NCBI GenBank assembly: GCA_900315885.1
Contig: ONAT01000006.1
Location: 1 to 55,462, forward strand
Length of the DNA: 55,462 nt
Direction: 5' to 3'
Source: an uncultured Erysipelotrichaceae bacterium
GTDB taxonomy: Bacteria > Bacillota_I > Bacilli_A > RFN20 > CAG-826
Positions 33,686 to 42,981 of this stretch are shown piece after piece. Position numbers and translations under genes: made by a program. Below the pieces are notes generated by a model that worked only from the letters and a program-made list of their open reading frames with translations, had not been told where the DNA came from and did not search any database. How positions within the stretch are numbered: the first letter of the stretch is position 1; the number at the start of each line of letters is the position of its first letter.

Positions 33686-34321
33686 TTAGATAATTTTTGG
33701 GCCTGCAGATGTTCCAATACGATTTGCCCCTGCTTCAATCATAGCTAATAAGTCTTCGTGTGTACGGACTCCACCAGATGCTTTAACACCCATGTCGTCG
33801 CCAACAGTTTTACGCATTAATGCTACATCGTGAACAGTTGCTCCACCTGTAGAGAAACCAGTTGAAGTTTTAACAAAGTCAGCGCCTGCTTTTTTAGCTA
33901 ATAAACACGCACGTACTTTTTCTTCATCTGTTAATAAACATGTTTCAATAATTACTTTTAAGACTTTGCCAACGCAAGAACGTCTTACTTTTTCAATTTC
34001 TTGGTATACATAGTCATCATTTTTTGCCTTAAGCATTGTAACATTGATAACCATATCAATTTCATCTGCACCTTCCATAACAGCTTCACGAGTTTCAAGT
34101 GCTTTAACTTGTGGTAAAGTTGCTCCTAACGGAAAACCGATAACTGTGCAAACTTTTACATCGCTACCTTTAAGTTCTTCTTTACATAAACTAATATAAG
34201 CAGGATTTACGCATACTGACATAAAGTCATACTCTTTAGCTTCTTGACAAATTTTCTTAATTGCTTCAATAGAAGCATCTGGTTTTAAAATTGTGTGATC
34301 AATCAATTTATTGTATTTCAT
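33686..34321 (-). CDS. deoC: Deoxyribose-phosphate aldolase
   Basis: DeoC cleaves 2-deoxyribose 5-phosphate to glyceraldehyde 3-phosphate and acetaldehyde in nucleoside catabolism. The 211-residue TIM barrel begins with [12 protein letters not shown]. It carries the Schiff-base Lys in [17 protein letters not shown] (about 147-163) and the conserved KASGGVRT near residue 181. It is separated from rpsU by a 240-base AT-rich spacer and probably shares a transcript with the Sel1-repeat gene upstream. Confidence 0.94.
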   Translation of the reverse strand: MKYNKLIDHTILKPDASIEAIKKICQEAKEYDFMSVCVNPAYISLCKEELKGSDVKVCTVIGFPLGATLPQVKALETREAVMEGADEIDMVINVTMLKAKNDDYVYQEIEKVRRSCVGKVLKVIIETCLLTDEEKVRACLLAKKAGADFVKTSTGFSTGGATVHDVALMRKTVGDDMGVKASGGVRTHEDLLAMIEAGANRIGTSAGPKII

Positions 34322-34383
34322 AGTTTTTAACCATCCTTATATAACTATTCTATCATAAAAAACAATTATGCAAAATACTTTTA

Positions 34384-35490
34384 TTAAGCACGTTTATCGA
34401 CACTTTTTTCTAAATTCTCTGCTATTTCTTCAAATTCTGCAGCTTTTTGAGCATTTTGGTCTACACCAACACCAAATTTATAGCAACGGAATAGTTCTTT
34501 ACTAGCACTTTTCTCACCAAGATTATAAGCTGTAAGATAGTGATTAAAGGCAACTTTCTTATTCATAAATACGCCAAAGCTTCCAGATTCGAAAATTCTA
34601 CCCATATATAAAGTTGCACTTGGATCTTGTAAAGATACCGCACGTTTAAGATATTCAAGTCCTTCTAAATATTTAAAGAGGCGATGAGTGTTATCTAAAC
34701 ACATTGTGCCATAAATGAACATTCCTTTAACAGAGCCTGTATCCGCATATTTTTTCATATATTCAGCCTCTTTAGTTAAATCTTTGGTCACATAAATACC
34801 TTGACCATAGAAGAAAGCTAAATTACGGAATGCTTCTGGGTAATTATATTTACTTGCTTTTTCAAAATATTCAAATGATTTCTTTTCATCAACTTCTACG
34901 CCTCGTCCTTCATGATATAAAGTACCTAGGACGAATAAAGATTCAACATCTCCAGTTTCAACAGCCTTTTCATAATATTTGACTGCTTCTTTGCCATTAG
35001 CTTCTGTACCAAGTCCATTTAATAAGCAGTCGGCATAAAGTTTATAAGCGATAGGATTTTTAGAATCTTTGGCTTTATCTAAATATGTAAATGCTTTATT
35101 GACATCAGCCTCACAACCTGCACCAATAAGCAAACATCTTGCATACATGATAATAGCGTTAATATCATTGTTATTTGCGCCTTTTTCAAAAAGTTCAAAA
35201 GCCTTAACTTCATCTTTACTAACGGTACCTAAACCAAAAGAGTAAAACAAACCTAAATAGTAATTTGTTTCGTTTGTGGTTTCTGCTTCGTTTAATTGAC
35301 GAAAAGCAACATCAAAATATTCACTAGCAAGATTAACATCTTTCTTAACCATTAAGCCTTGATTGTACATTTGGGCTAATTGGTAAGAAGCATGATAATC
35401 ACCTTTTTTTGAAACCTCATCAAGTATCTCTATTCCTTTATCAATATTATTATTTTGTAATTCTTTTATTCCATCAACATAAGTTGCCAT
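34384..35490 (-). CDS. Sel1-repeat (TPR-like) protein
   Basis: The start at ATG 35490 has AGAGG upstream (a TTG two codons earlier is unlikely) and gives 368 residues. About ten Sel1-like repeats of 33-38 residues span nearly the whole chain, with recurring signatures such as YLGLFYSFGLGT, LYADCLLNGLGTEANG, VLGTLYHEGRGVEVD and LAFFYGQGIYV. There is no signal peptide, so it is cytoplasmic. Such repeats form scaffold solenoids that bind other proteins; the partner is unknown. It is absent from the corresponding Bacillus region. Confidence 0.85.
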   Translation of the reverse strand: MATYVDGIKELQNNNIDKGIEILDEVSKKGDYHASYQLAQMYNQGLMVKKDVNLASEYFDVAFRQLNEAETTNETNYYLGLFYSFGLGTVSKDEVKAFELFEKGANNNDINAIIMYARCLLIGAGCEADVNKAFTYLDKAKDSKNPIAYKLYADCLLNGLGTEANGKEAVKYYEKAVETGDVESLFVLGTLYHEGRGVEVDEKKSFEYFEKASKYNYPEAFRNLAFFYGQGIYVTKDLTKEAEYMKKYADTGSVKGMFIYGTMCLDNTHRLFKYLEGLEYLKRAVSLQDPSATLYMGRIFESGSFGVFMNKKVAFNHYLTAYNLGEKSASKELFRCYKFGVGVDQNAQKAAEFEEIAENLEKSVDKRA

Positions 35491-35553
35491 AAACAAAACC
35501 TCTTTTCATCTTAAATTATATAAGAAAAGTCCGATATAATCTATATTTATATT

Positions 35554-35579
35554 TAAAAAGTCTTGCAAACTGCAAGACT
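35554..35579 (-). terminator. Terminator of rpmF
   Basis: The arms AGTCTTGCA (35559-35567) and TGCAAGACT (35571-35579) are exact complements around a three-base loop. A T-run follows on the minus strand. Confidence 0.8.
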
Positions 35580-35586
35580 AATTAAA

Positions 35587-35784
35587 CTATTTAGTTTCTT
35601 TCTTATCTTCTTTAACTTCAATAACAGATTTACCGTCATAATATCCACATTTTGGGCAAACATGGTGAGCTTTAACCATTGCTCCACATTTTGGGCAAGT
35701 TGCAATGCCTTCAACGGCTAATTTGAAATGAGTTCTACGCATTCTTTTTGAAGTTTTAGATGTTCTTCTAAATGGTACTGCCAT
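35587..35784 (-). CDS. rpmF: 50S ribosomal protein L32
   Basis: The 65-residue protein has the L32 N-terminus ([19 protein letters not shown]) and a zinc ribbon made of CPKCG and CPKCG (residues about 30-48). It is the zinc-containing form. The acidic C-terminal tail ([10 protein letters not shown]) is a modest extension. AGGAGG precedes the ATG and a terminator follows, so it may be monocistronic. Confidence 0.95.
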   Translation of the reverse strand: MAVPFRRTSKTSKRMRRTHFKLAVEGIATCPKCGAMVKAHHVCPKCGYYDGKSVIEVKEDKKETK

Positions 35785-35904
35785 ATACGTACACCTCCTA
35801 GTTTTTTTACTTACAAGGTAAATTATAAATGTTTTTCTTTTAAAGACAACTATTTTTTTGACATATTATGAAAAAGTTAAGAAATATGCCGATATAATCG
35901 CATG

Positions 35905-37185
35905 TTATTTTTTTACACTGTCTAGTTTTTTATAAATTACATCAAGCATGACATTATGTAAATTCTCATCACTTTCATGATAGACAAGCAAATAATTAGA
36001 AGAATGTCCTTTATACATTTTCGTAGCTTCATCAAATTCTTCAAAAATGACACTTAATGGTTTGCCAATAAATTTAGATTGATATTCGTTTTCTAATTTA
36101 TTTGATAAAGATATTAATCTACGCACTCGCTCTTTTTTTATATCGCCTGGTATTTGATTTGGCATCTTACTTGCTACTGTTCCTGCACGACTAGAAAAAG
36201 GGAAAACGTGAATCTTAGCAAAATGACAAGTACGCGCAAATTCCATAGTGCTTAAAAACTCTTCTTCTGTTTCTCCTGGAAAACCTACAATAATATCCGT
36301 AGTTATCGCAATATCAGGAATTGCTTCATATATCTTATTAATTTTAGCTAAGTATTGCTCTTTATTATATTTACGATTCATGCGCTTTAAAACGCCATCA
36401 GAGCCTGCTTGTAAAGGAATATGTAAATGTCTTGCTAATACGTCATTATCGCGTAATAAATTAATGAAGTCATCATCAATTTCGCTTTCTTCAATTGAGG
36501 AAATGCGTAAGCGTTTTAATCTCTTATCTTTTAAGATATCCTTTATTAAATCAACAAAACGATAATTTTCTAAATCTCTACCATATCCCGCAGTGTGAAT
36601 TCCCGTTAAAACAATTTCTTTAAAGCCGTGATCTAATAACTTTTTAACTTCTTCTAAAACTTGTTCTTTTGGTCTAGAACGCATCTTTCCTCTTGCAAAA
36701 GGAATAATGCAATAAGAACAGAAATTATCGCATCCATCTTGAATCTTTAAAAACGCTCTTGTGTTTTCGTAATATGAAGAAACTTCAAGTGCTTCATAGG
36801 GAACTTGACGGTTCCCAGATTCAACAATATTAATTTGTTTATGATTTTTTTTAAAGTCATCTACCAATTTAGGAATAAGGTGTCGGTTGTTCGTTCCAAC
36901 AATGATATTAACGCCTTCGATATCTTTAATAGATTCTGATGCCATTTGAGCAAAACAACCCATAACAACCATAATTGCTTGAGGGTAAGAACGAATTAAG
37001 CCACGAATTTTTTGACGACATTTTTGGTCGCTCGTGGAAGTAACTGAACATGTATTAACAACGATTACATCAGGACTTTCGCCTTCATTTACTTGTTGAT
37101 ATCCTTTTTCATCAAACAAAGTTTTTAATGCTTCTGATTCATAAGTATTAACTTTGCAGCCTAATGTCACAACTAAATATTTCAT
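35905..37185 (-). CDS. mtaB: tRNA threonylcarbamoyladenosine methylthiotransferase MtaB
   Basis: MtaB adds a methylthio group to t6A37 of tRNA. The 426-residue radical-SAM protein has the first cluster Cys in LGCKVNTYE, NTCSVTS and MGCFAQ, and the SAM cluster in CDNFCSYC (about 146-153). A C-terminal TRAM-like part completes it (KPLSVIFEEFDEATKMYKG). Its ATG overlaps the upstream gene stop (ATGA). It corresponds to Bacillus yqeV. Confidence 0.94.
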   Translation of the reverse strand: MKYLVVTLGCKVNTYESEALKTLFDEKGYQQVNEGESPDVIVVNTCSVTSTSDQKCRQKIRGLIRSYPQAIMVVMGCFAQMASESIKDIEGVNIIVGTNNRHLIPKLVDDFKKNHKQINIVESGNRQVPYEALEVSSYYENTRAFLKIQDGCDNFCSYCIIPFARGKMRSRPKEQVLEEVKKLLDHGFKEIVLTGIHTAGYGRDLENYRFVDLIKDILKDKRLKRLRISSIEESEIDDDFINLLRDNDVLARHLHIPLQAGSDGVLKRMNRKYNKEQYLAKINKIYEAIPDIAITTDIIVGFPGETEEEFLSTMEFARTCHFAKIHVFPFSSRAGTVASKMPNQIPGDIKKERVRRLISLSNKLENEYQSKFIGKPLSVIFEEFDEATKMYKGHSSNYLLVYHESDENLHNVMLDVIYKKLDSVKK

Positions 37186-37955
37186 TTACTTTTCCTCCCT
37201 TCAATACGATGATATATATGCGAAGAAATGAATTTTTGTTTATATAATTCTTCTTCAAATTCTTCTTTTGTTAAATTAAAATATGCATAAGATATTTTAT
37301 TAACTCGTTTCATTATTTCTGTAAGATTAAATTGATGTAAGTGGCGGTCAAATAAACATATTTTTACATCTAATCTACCTTGCTTATTGATGATATAAAG
37401 ACAATAGTCATCGACGTTAAAAAAGCCATTCGCACTTTTATCACCACTAGTCTTAATCATTTTAGAAAAGAACGAATCATATAACTTATAATTATATACA
37501 TCAAATAAATCAATTATTGCGGAAGAGAAATCCTCTAATAATGCATTATAAGGATATGTTAATAATTTCTCTGGTTCATCAACATACATAATATTAAGTG
37601 ATTTAGAAAATATAGGAATATAAATGCGATGGTTTTCTTCATCATTAAGATATGGTAAATCTCTAATTGCGTTATCAACACATTCTTTAATACCTATTTT
37701 TGTTACTTCAATTTTTTCGTTTTCGCATTTATCTTTATAAGCTTTAATTGAAGCATCAATTATTTCTTTGTTTTTTAAAGCACGAATAATAATATTAGCT
37801 TGAATTATTTTAAAATCAGAGTCACGCGTAATTAAACGTGAAAAATATGGATATTTATGTAATAAATATTCATTTTCTCTGTAATAAATATATTCAATGC
37901 TGCGCGATTTTCTTCTTCGCTTGCTATTTCTTTTTAATACATCAAATAAACGCAT
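37182..37955 (-). CDS. Hypothetical protein between rsmE and mtaB
   Basis: I do not recognise this 257-residue protein. The first 20 residues are very basic (KRNSKRRRKSRS), which suggests nucleic-acid or ribosome contact. The rest is soluble, with aromatic-rich segments (YIYYRENEYLLHKYPYF, VDDYCLYIINKQG). No membrane segment or signal peptide is seen. It starts six bases after rsmE and overlaps mtaB by four bases, so it is part of a tight translation-related operon. Conservation of the operon argues for a function in RNA modification or ribosome biology, an inference only. Confidence 0.7.
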   Translation of the reverse strand: MRLFDVLKRNSKRRRKSRSIEYIYYRENEYLLHKYPYFSRLITRDSDFKIIQANIIIRALKNKEIIDASIKAYKDKCENEKIEVTKIGIKECVDNAIRDLPYLNDEENHRIYIPIFSKSLNIMYVDEPEKLLTYPYNALLEDFSSAIIDLFDVYNYKLYDSFFSKMIKTSGDKSANGFFNVDDYCLYIINKQGRLDVKICLFDRHLHQFNLTEIMKRVNKISYAYFNLTKEEFEEELYKQKFISSHIYHRIEGRKSK

Positions 37956-37961
37956 AAATCA

Positions 37962-38678
37962 TTACCTACTTAATGTAAAATTTAAGATGCTCATAAAATA
38001 TATAGCCGCGGTTTCACTACGTAATATACATTTTCCTAATGAAACATTTTCAAAACCTAAAGTATTACTAAAAAGCACTTCGTCTTCGGAAAATCCACCT
38101 TCGGCGCCAACAAGAATAGAAATAGATTCATGTGGTTTTATCATACATAATTTATCAAATAACGTAGATTCATTTAATGCTTCTTTTTCATAAGCTATAT
38201 AGTTATGATTAGAAATATATTTTCCGATGTTTTTATAGTCAATAATATCTTCAAATTGTGGTAAAAAAGATCTTTTTGATTGCTCACAAGCTTCTTTAAT
38301 AATCTTATTGTAACGTATTAATTTTTTTTCTTTGTCTTTAGCGTCTACACGAACAATCGTTCGTGTAGAAATAACACCCACAATACGTTTTACTCCTAAT
38401 TCCGTGGTTTTTTGAATAACTAAATCTAATTTATCGCCTTTAGGAAGGCAATATAATAACGTAATGTCATTATTAAGTTCACGGTTTTCAATGATTTCTT
38501 TAATAATTTCTACTTTTAAAGGAGTTAATGAAATAATTTTAGCTAAATATACTTTTTCATTTAATACAACTTCAATTTCATCATTAACTTTAAAGCGCAT
38601 TACTTTTGTAATATGAAAAACATCTCCTTCTAAGAAAGAGACTTCTTCAATATTCCCATTAACAAAATAACGCTGCAT
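37962..38678 (-). CDS. rsmE: 16S rRNA (uracil(1498)-N(3))-methyltransferase RsmE
   Basis: The 238-residue SPOUT methyltransferase has an N-terminal PUA-like domain (about 1-70, HITKVMRFKVNDEIEVV) and a knotted C-terminal domain with KTTELGVKRI, ILVGAEGGFSEDEV and SLGKCILRSETAAI. It modifies U1498 of 16S rRNA. In Bacillus (yqeU) it also lies upstream of mtaB. prmA, which normally precedes it, is absent. Confidence 0.95.
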   Translation of the reverse strand: MQRYFVNGNIEEVSFLEGDVFHITKVMRFKVNDEIEVVLNEKVYLAKIISLTPLKVEIIKEIIENRELNNDITLLYCLPKGDKLDLVIQKTTELGVKRIVGVISTRTIVRVDAKDKEKKLIRYNKIIKEACEQSKRSFLPQFEDIIDYKNIGKYISNHNYIAYEKEALNESTLFDKLCMIKPHESISILVGAEGGFSEDEVLFSNTLGFENVSLGKCILRSETAAIYFMSILNFTLSR

Positions 38679-39104
38679 CTATTCAAGTACATCTCCATTC
38701 GCATCAAGAGAATTTGTAAATAAAATAATTAAGCCATGGATTATGTTAAATAAGAAAATGGCAAGAACAATAATTAAAGCAATGCTTAATGTGGATAATG
38801 AAGGAATAAGCATATGAATAAATATTGATGAAACAATAAGTAAAACATTTAAAACAATAAAGAATATACCTGTTTTACGATATCCTAAATAGAATCTTCC
38901 TAAGCCAATAATATCAAGCATAGTTAAAAGACCTGCGGTTAATTTCTTTTTATAGTTAAAACCCACAATATCTTTAACCTCAGTAATATTAATTGTTAAA
39001 TCTGATGTTTTATGGGAATAATCACAAGGATTAGGACATCCACATACTGGACACACAGTTGCTTTTGCATCCACTTTTGAATCACATATACGACACTTTG
39101 GCAT
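38679..39104 (-). CDS. Zinc-ribbon TM2-domain membrane protein
   Basis: The 141-residue protein has an N-terminal zinc ribbon (CRICDSKVD, then CPVCGCPNPC, residues 4-27). A TM2-type region follows, with LTAGLLTMLDIIGLGRFYLG and two to three transmembrane helices to about residue 133. The family is widespread and functionally undefined. It is one base upstream of rsmE and probably in the same operon. The CPVCGCPNPC part is typical of double-zinc-ribbon proteins in low-GC Firmicutes. Confidence 0.78.
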   Translation of the reverse strand: MPKCRICDSKVDAKATVCPVCGCPNPCDYSHKTSDLTINITEVKDIVGFNYKKKLTAGLLTMLDIIGLGRFYLGYRKTGIFFIVLNVLLIVSSIFIHMLIPSLSTLSIALIIVLAIFLFNIIHGLIILFTNSLDANGDVLE

Positions 39105-39194
39105 AAAAAGACCTCTCTTTTAACATATTATACAAAATTATTCAAACAAAAAAAAGAAATATATATTTCTTTCTCATGATTTTTGTAAGCAAAT

Positions 39195-39236
39195 TACAAA
39201 AAGACCAAATACACACTTGAATATGTACTTGGTCTT
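39195..39236 (-). terminator. Terminator of the lipoprotein gene
   Basis: The arms AAGACCAA (39201-39208) and TTGGTCTT (39229-39236) are exact complements. Inner partial pairing closes the loop, and TTTTTG follows on the minus strand. Confidence 0.75.
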
Positions 39237-39243
39237 CATAATA

Positions 39244-40971
39244 CTACTTTAAAGTTAAAGTAATTATAAACTCGACACCAATAAACGCTTGAACTTCTAA
39301 ATCAACACGGTATTTATTGTCTTTAACATATGAGTCAGTGCCATCTTCTTGGTAGCCATAGCTAAATACTAAATCAAAGAAATATGAACTCTTTAAGTCG
39401 TTAGCAGCATCTTCACTATCACAAGTAATTCTTATTTCCACAGAATCACTATAAACCATAAATGATGTGCCATCAGCAGAAATGAATGGTAAAATGCTGT
39501 CTAAATCTGCACCAATAAGAGCATCTGCTTCTGCTTTTGCGCTTGGATCTAATTCAGCCCAGTTTGTGGCTTTTGAATATTTAACATAATCAGTTTCAAT
39601 ATTAAATGGTAACACTGTTGTTCCTAAATTTGTTAATTCTACTTTTCTAACACCATAGCCTTTTAATCCTTTAAAGATATATGTATATGTGATAGAAGAT
39701 AAATCATCTGCGACATTAAATGTCAAAACATTTACACCAAACAAATAAGTAACATCAACTGTATTTGCGTCAGGAATTAATGTTGTTACTTCTTGATAAG
39801 CATCTTTTAAGACATAGCCATCACTTGTTTTTTCGAACAAATCAACACTATAATCCGCTGCTGGATAGTATTCATTTACTGAAGAATTTTCATATTCTTT
39901 AGCAGTACCAACCGCTGTAACCTTTCCTGTGCTTTTATCTTCAACAATTTGAATTTCAGCACGATTGTTTCCGACATTAATCATTCCATATGGCGCATCA
40001 TCAGTTGTTTCATTTTTAACAATAAAGCCATTTGGAGTAACTTTTGCGGATATATTTGGTGTTAATCCATCATTTACAAATGAACTATATAATTTCATTT
40101 CGTAGTTATGATTTTTAATTAGATCTAAAGCACTTTGTAATTTTGACATGTCTTCAGTATTTTTAGCGTAAGGATATGTTGGAACTTTTAAAGCATCTTT
40201 TGTAACAAAATCAGCCTCATAATTATAGGTATAAACATAATCGACACGGCTTACTTTTTTATCATATCTTGCCCCAACAATACTTATATGAGTTGGAGTA
40301 TTATTTTCACTATAAGTAATAACCATTTTTTCAGCTGGAACATCATATCCAGTTAAAACATTATAAACTAAGTTTCCTAATGTTGAAGCACCGACTTCTT
40401 TAGTCAAATTGAATGTTGCTGTATGAGCAGTAGATTCAACAAAATCAGTTTCACTTACAAAAGTAAATGGATTTGCAATTGCTTCATCATACATTAAAGG
40501 AACTTTTTCTGCACTACTTGTTGTCTTATAAACAATTTGTTCACTCACAGCATTTGCGTGATCAACAGTTTTCTTAATTAATTGTCCTTCACTATTTTTG
40601 AAATAGTGTAAGTTAATCGCATCAACGCCATTATCATAAGTTCCTAAAGCATAATATTCATCATCACCAACATAAGCTTTAGAAGAAATGGTTTGTTCAC
40701 CTTTTTGAGTAACATCATTAAGTTGATAATAATTAGCTTTTAATGAGCCTTCTAAAGATAAAGATGCTACTTTTTGAATACCATCTAATGCTTCTTTAGC
40801 AGTCATTGGCTCTTCAACAACACTACTAGGTGTTGAAGGTGTTGGTGTTACGGATGGAACACCGCTAGTTCCTCCATTTGATGCAGGAGTTGAAGGAGTT
40901 TGTTCACAACTTGTTAACATTAATCCTGCAATTAAAGTCATGAACGCAAAAAGATTCTTGTTTTTTTTCAT
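39244..40971 (-). CDS. Large putative lipoprotein of unknown function
   Basis: This 575-residue exported protein has a Lys-rich start and hydrophobic stretch ending in the lipobox LMLTSC (Cys22). A Pro/Thr/Ser linker with short tandem TPSTPS units follows, to about residue 55. The mature part is predicted beta-rich (many alternating segments such as EIRITCDSEDA) and shows no recognised catalytic motif. A consensus promoter and a near-consensus cre site lie upstream, suggesting carbon-catabolite control. It is in the block between dnaJ and rsmE that has no Bacillus counterpart. Probable roles are surface binding or adhesion; function is unknown. Confidence 0.7.
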   Translation of the reverse strand: MKKNKNLFAFMTLIAGLMLTSCEQTPSTPASNGGTSGVPSVTPTPSTPSSVVEEPMTAKEALDGIQKVASLSLEGSLKANYYQLNDVTQKGEQTISSKAYVGDDEYYALGTYDNGVDAINLHYFKNSEGQLIKKTVDHANAVSEQIVYKTTSSAEKVPLMYDEAIANPFTFVSETDFVESTAHTATFNLTKEVGASTLGNLVYNVLTGYDVPAEKMVITYSENNTPTHISIVGARYDKKVSRVDYVYTYNYEADFVTKDALKVPTYPYAKNTEDMSKLQSALDLIKNHNYEMKLYSSFVNDGLTPNISAKVTPNGFIVKNETTDDAPYGMINVGNNRAEIQIVEDKSTGKVTAVGTAKEYENSSVNEYYPAADYSVDLFEKTSDGYVLKDAYQEVTTLIPDANTVDVTYLFGVNVLTFNVADDLSSITYTYIFKGLKGYGVRKVELTNLGTTVLPFNIETDYVKYSKATNWAELDPSAKAEADALIGADLDSILPFISADGTSFMVYSDSVEIRITCDSEDAANDLKSSYFFDLVFSYGYQEDGTDSYVKDNKYRVDLEVQAFIGVEFIITLTLK

Positions 40972-41010
40972 AATTATATGTACCTCGCTTACTCTTTTTG
41001 AGATACGAAA

Positions 41011-41039
41011 ATAATAACACCTTTTATTTTTTTGTTCAA
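41011..41039 (-). promoter_or_regulatory. Promoter of the large lipoprotein gene
   Basis: On the minus strand, -35 TTGAAC (41039-41034), a 17-base spacer and -10 TATTAT (41016-41011) with an upstream TG lie 40 bases before the start codon. Confidence 0.65.
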
Positions 41040-41103
41040 TAAAAAACGCAATACTTTTTTTACAATTTGTTACTATTTTTTTATAAAAAAATAGACTTTT
41101 TTA

Positions 41104-41117
41104 TGAAAGCGTTTACC
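41104..41117. promoter_or_regulatory. Candidate CcpA cre site
   Basis: TGAAAGCGTTTACC matches the cre consensus TGWAARCGYTWNCW at 13 of 14 positions. It lies about 106 bases upstream of the inferred lipoprotein-gene start, a position more typical of activation than repression. Confidence 0.5.
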
Positions 41118-41134
41118 TAAATTATCAAGCCTAT

Positions 41135-41166
41135 ATAAAAAGACTGAGTACAATTAATACTCAGTC
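41135..41166 (-). terminator. Terminator of the subtilase gene
   Basis: The arms GACTGAGTA (41142-41150) and TACTCAGTC (41158-41166) are exact complements, with TTTTTAT following on the minus strand. Confidence 0.8.
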
Positions 41167-41186
41167 ATAAATATTTAAATTATTGA

Positions 41187-42860
41187 TTATTCAACAATAT
41201 TTGCTTTTTTCTTTTTTAAAGAAATAAAGACCATTACACTTGCAAGAACCACTACAACAGCAGAGCAGATAATGACCGCGATTAATAATGGATTTGAAGT
41301 GTTTGTAACAAGAGAAAGTTGATTTTCTATTGTATTGATACTCAAACTCGAAGCATCAGCAATATATTTCATTGATGTTCCAATAGTGATATCTACGCCA
41401 TCAGAACCTGTAACATCATAAGTGCTATTAAGAATTTCTCGAGTTAATGAATCTAAGCCATTGTATGTATCAACGATTGCTCGTGCTTTTGTTTCATTAC
41501 TTACAGTGTCACAAATAGATAAATCAACATTATTAGCTCTTCTAACAGCTTTTGCTGTTGAAGATGTAGTTTTAATACGAACACTCTTATACCAAGTATC
41601 TGCCAAGAAGTTATAAGCGTTGTGAATTGGTGTCACATATTCATATTTATTTAGTTCAGGAGCGGTTGAAGCATTATTTTTGATAAATGTATCCATTTCA
41701 TCAATTGATGTCTTAATCGCGCTTAAATCCGTAGGATCTGTTCTCTTTTCAGCAAATTTTGCAATTACCGCTGAGATGTCGTATGCAGTTGCATTAGAAA
41801 TATTTAATAAGCGATCACCATTAATCATACCATTTCCAGCCCAACCAGGATAAGTTGAACTATTAGTAATAGAATCACATGAAGCATAAAGAGCTTCTGT
41901 CATTGATTTATTAGTTGCATCAGGATTTGCTTGTTTATATAAAGCAAGTAATCCTGCGGTTAAAGGTGTAGAGAATGATGTTCCATACCAATCACTCTTA
42001 TATGTATCAGTTGAACCTTTATATGTTGACATAACATAACCAGGAGCAACGACATCAATATTATCAATTCCATAGTTACTAAATGGTGCTTTCGCTGTTT
42101 TATCGTCTTTAGAAACTGAACCAACAGAGATAACATTAGTACTATTTGCAGGGTAAGATGGTTCACTTGTGTTATAGTTACCAGCTGCCGCTAATAATGT
42201 ACAACCTAAATTGTAGTCAGCAAGTGTATATTTATTAAAAGCAGTTTTTTGAAGTGAGTTGCCAGTCATTGTTGAACCATTATAAGTTACGCTATTTGCA
42301 TATGATTGTATGGACATTGAGATAATGTCAGCGCCATTATTTGCCGCATATGTAATAGCAGTTTGAATATAATTATTTGGGAAGGCGTTATTTGCATCGA
42401 CTGCTTTAATAAAGATAATGTTTGCTTTTGGAGCAATACCAACAATACCTTTGCCGTTAGGTTGAGCAGCAATTAAACCAGCAACGTGCGTACCATGACC
42501 AACCTTGTCATCTAAGGCACTTGCCCAAGCAGATTCAGATGAGTAGTCCGAACGTTTTTTCCAAGTATTCGAGCCAGTTATAACACAGGATAATTCAGAG
42601 AAAATTGTATTTCCTGAGCTGTCTTTGAATTCTTCGTGATCAAAATTAACACCTGTATCAATGATAGCGATAGTAACACCACTCCCATCATAAGTTTCCA
42701 TTAATTTCTTACTAACATTCATTTGAGCAAGATGAAAAGAATTATTATATTCTGTGTCCGTAATAGTGGTTTCAGCTTTAACTTGTACTGGTTCTTCACT
42801 ATTCATTGCACCGAAAGTTAATAAAGACATAATCATCGCTGTTAAGACTAATTTTTTCAT
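41187..42860 (-). CDS. Membrane-anchored S8 subtilisin-like serine protease
   Basis: The start at ATG 42860 has AAAGGAAA upstream and gives 557 residues. The protein has a signal peptide (about 1-20) and no clear I9 prodomain of full size. The S8 catalytic domain has Asp68 (IIDTGVNFDHEEF), His122 (GHGTHVAG) and Ser295 (YGTSFSTPLTAG). A helical stalk follows to about residue 515, then a transmembrane helix near 525-548 and a KKKK stop-transfer sequence. There is no LPxTG, so anchoring is by the helix and the protease faces outside. It may process surface or secreted proteins. It sits between dnaJ and the lipoprotein gene. Confidence 0.88.
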   Translation of the reverse strand: MKKLVLTAMIMSLLTFGAMNSEEPVQVKAETTITDTEYNNSFHLAQMNVSKKLMETYDGSGVTIAIIDTGVNFDHEEFKDSSGNTIFSELSCVITGSNTWKKRSDYSSESAWASALDDKVGHGTHVAGLIAAQPNGKGIVGIAPKANIIFIKAVDANNAFPNNYIQTAITYAANNGADIISMSIQSYANSVTYNGSTMTGNSLQKTAFNKYTLADYNLGCTLLAAAGNYNTSEPSYPANSTNVISVGSVSKDDKTAKAPFSNYGIDNIDVVAPGYVMSTYKGSTDTYKSDWYGTSFSTPLTAGLLALYKQANPDATNKSMTEALYASCDSITNSSTYPGWAGNGMINGDRLLNISNATAYDISAVIAKFAEKRTDPTDLSAIKTSIDEMDTFIKNNASTAPELNKYEYVTPIHNAYNFLADTWYKSVRIKTTSSTAKAVRRANNVDLSICDTVSNETKARAIVDTYNGLDSLTREILNSTYDVTGSDGVDITIGTSMKYIADASSLSINTIENQLSLVTNTSNPLLIAVIICSAVVVVLASVMVFISLKKKKANIVE

Positions 42861-42945
42861 ATGTTTATTTCCTTTCGACAATCGTATTATGCGATTATCT
42901 ATAATTTTGCATAGCAAAAGCAACTACACAACAAATTAATTATAA

Positions 42946-42972
42946 TAAAAAAGCCTTGACATAGTCAAGACT
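42946..42972 (-). terminator. Terminator of the hrcA-grpE-dnaK-dnaJ operon
   Basis: On the minus strand AGTCTTGAC (42972-42964) pairs with GTCAAGGCT (42960-42952) around a three-base loop, followed by T6. Confidence 0.8.
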
Positions 42973-42981
42973 AATTTTTTT

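Noticed and set aside
41187-42860. Sortase-anchored subtilase
   Set aside because: No LPxTG motif is present before the C-terminal helix and Lys cluster.
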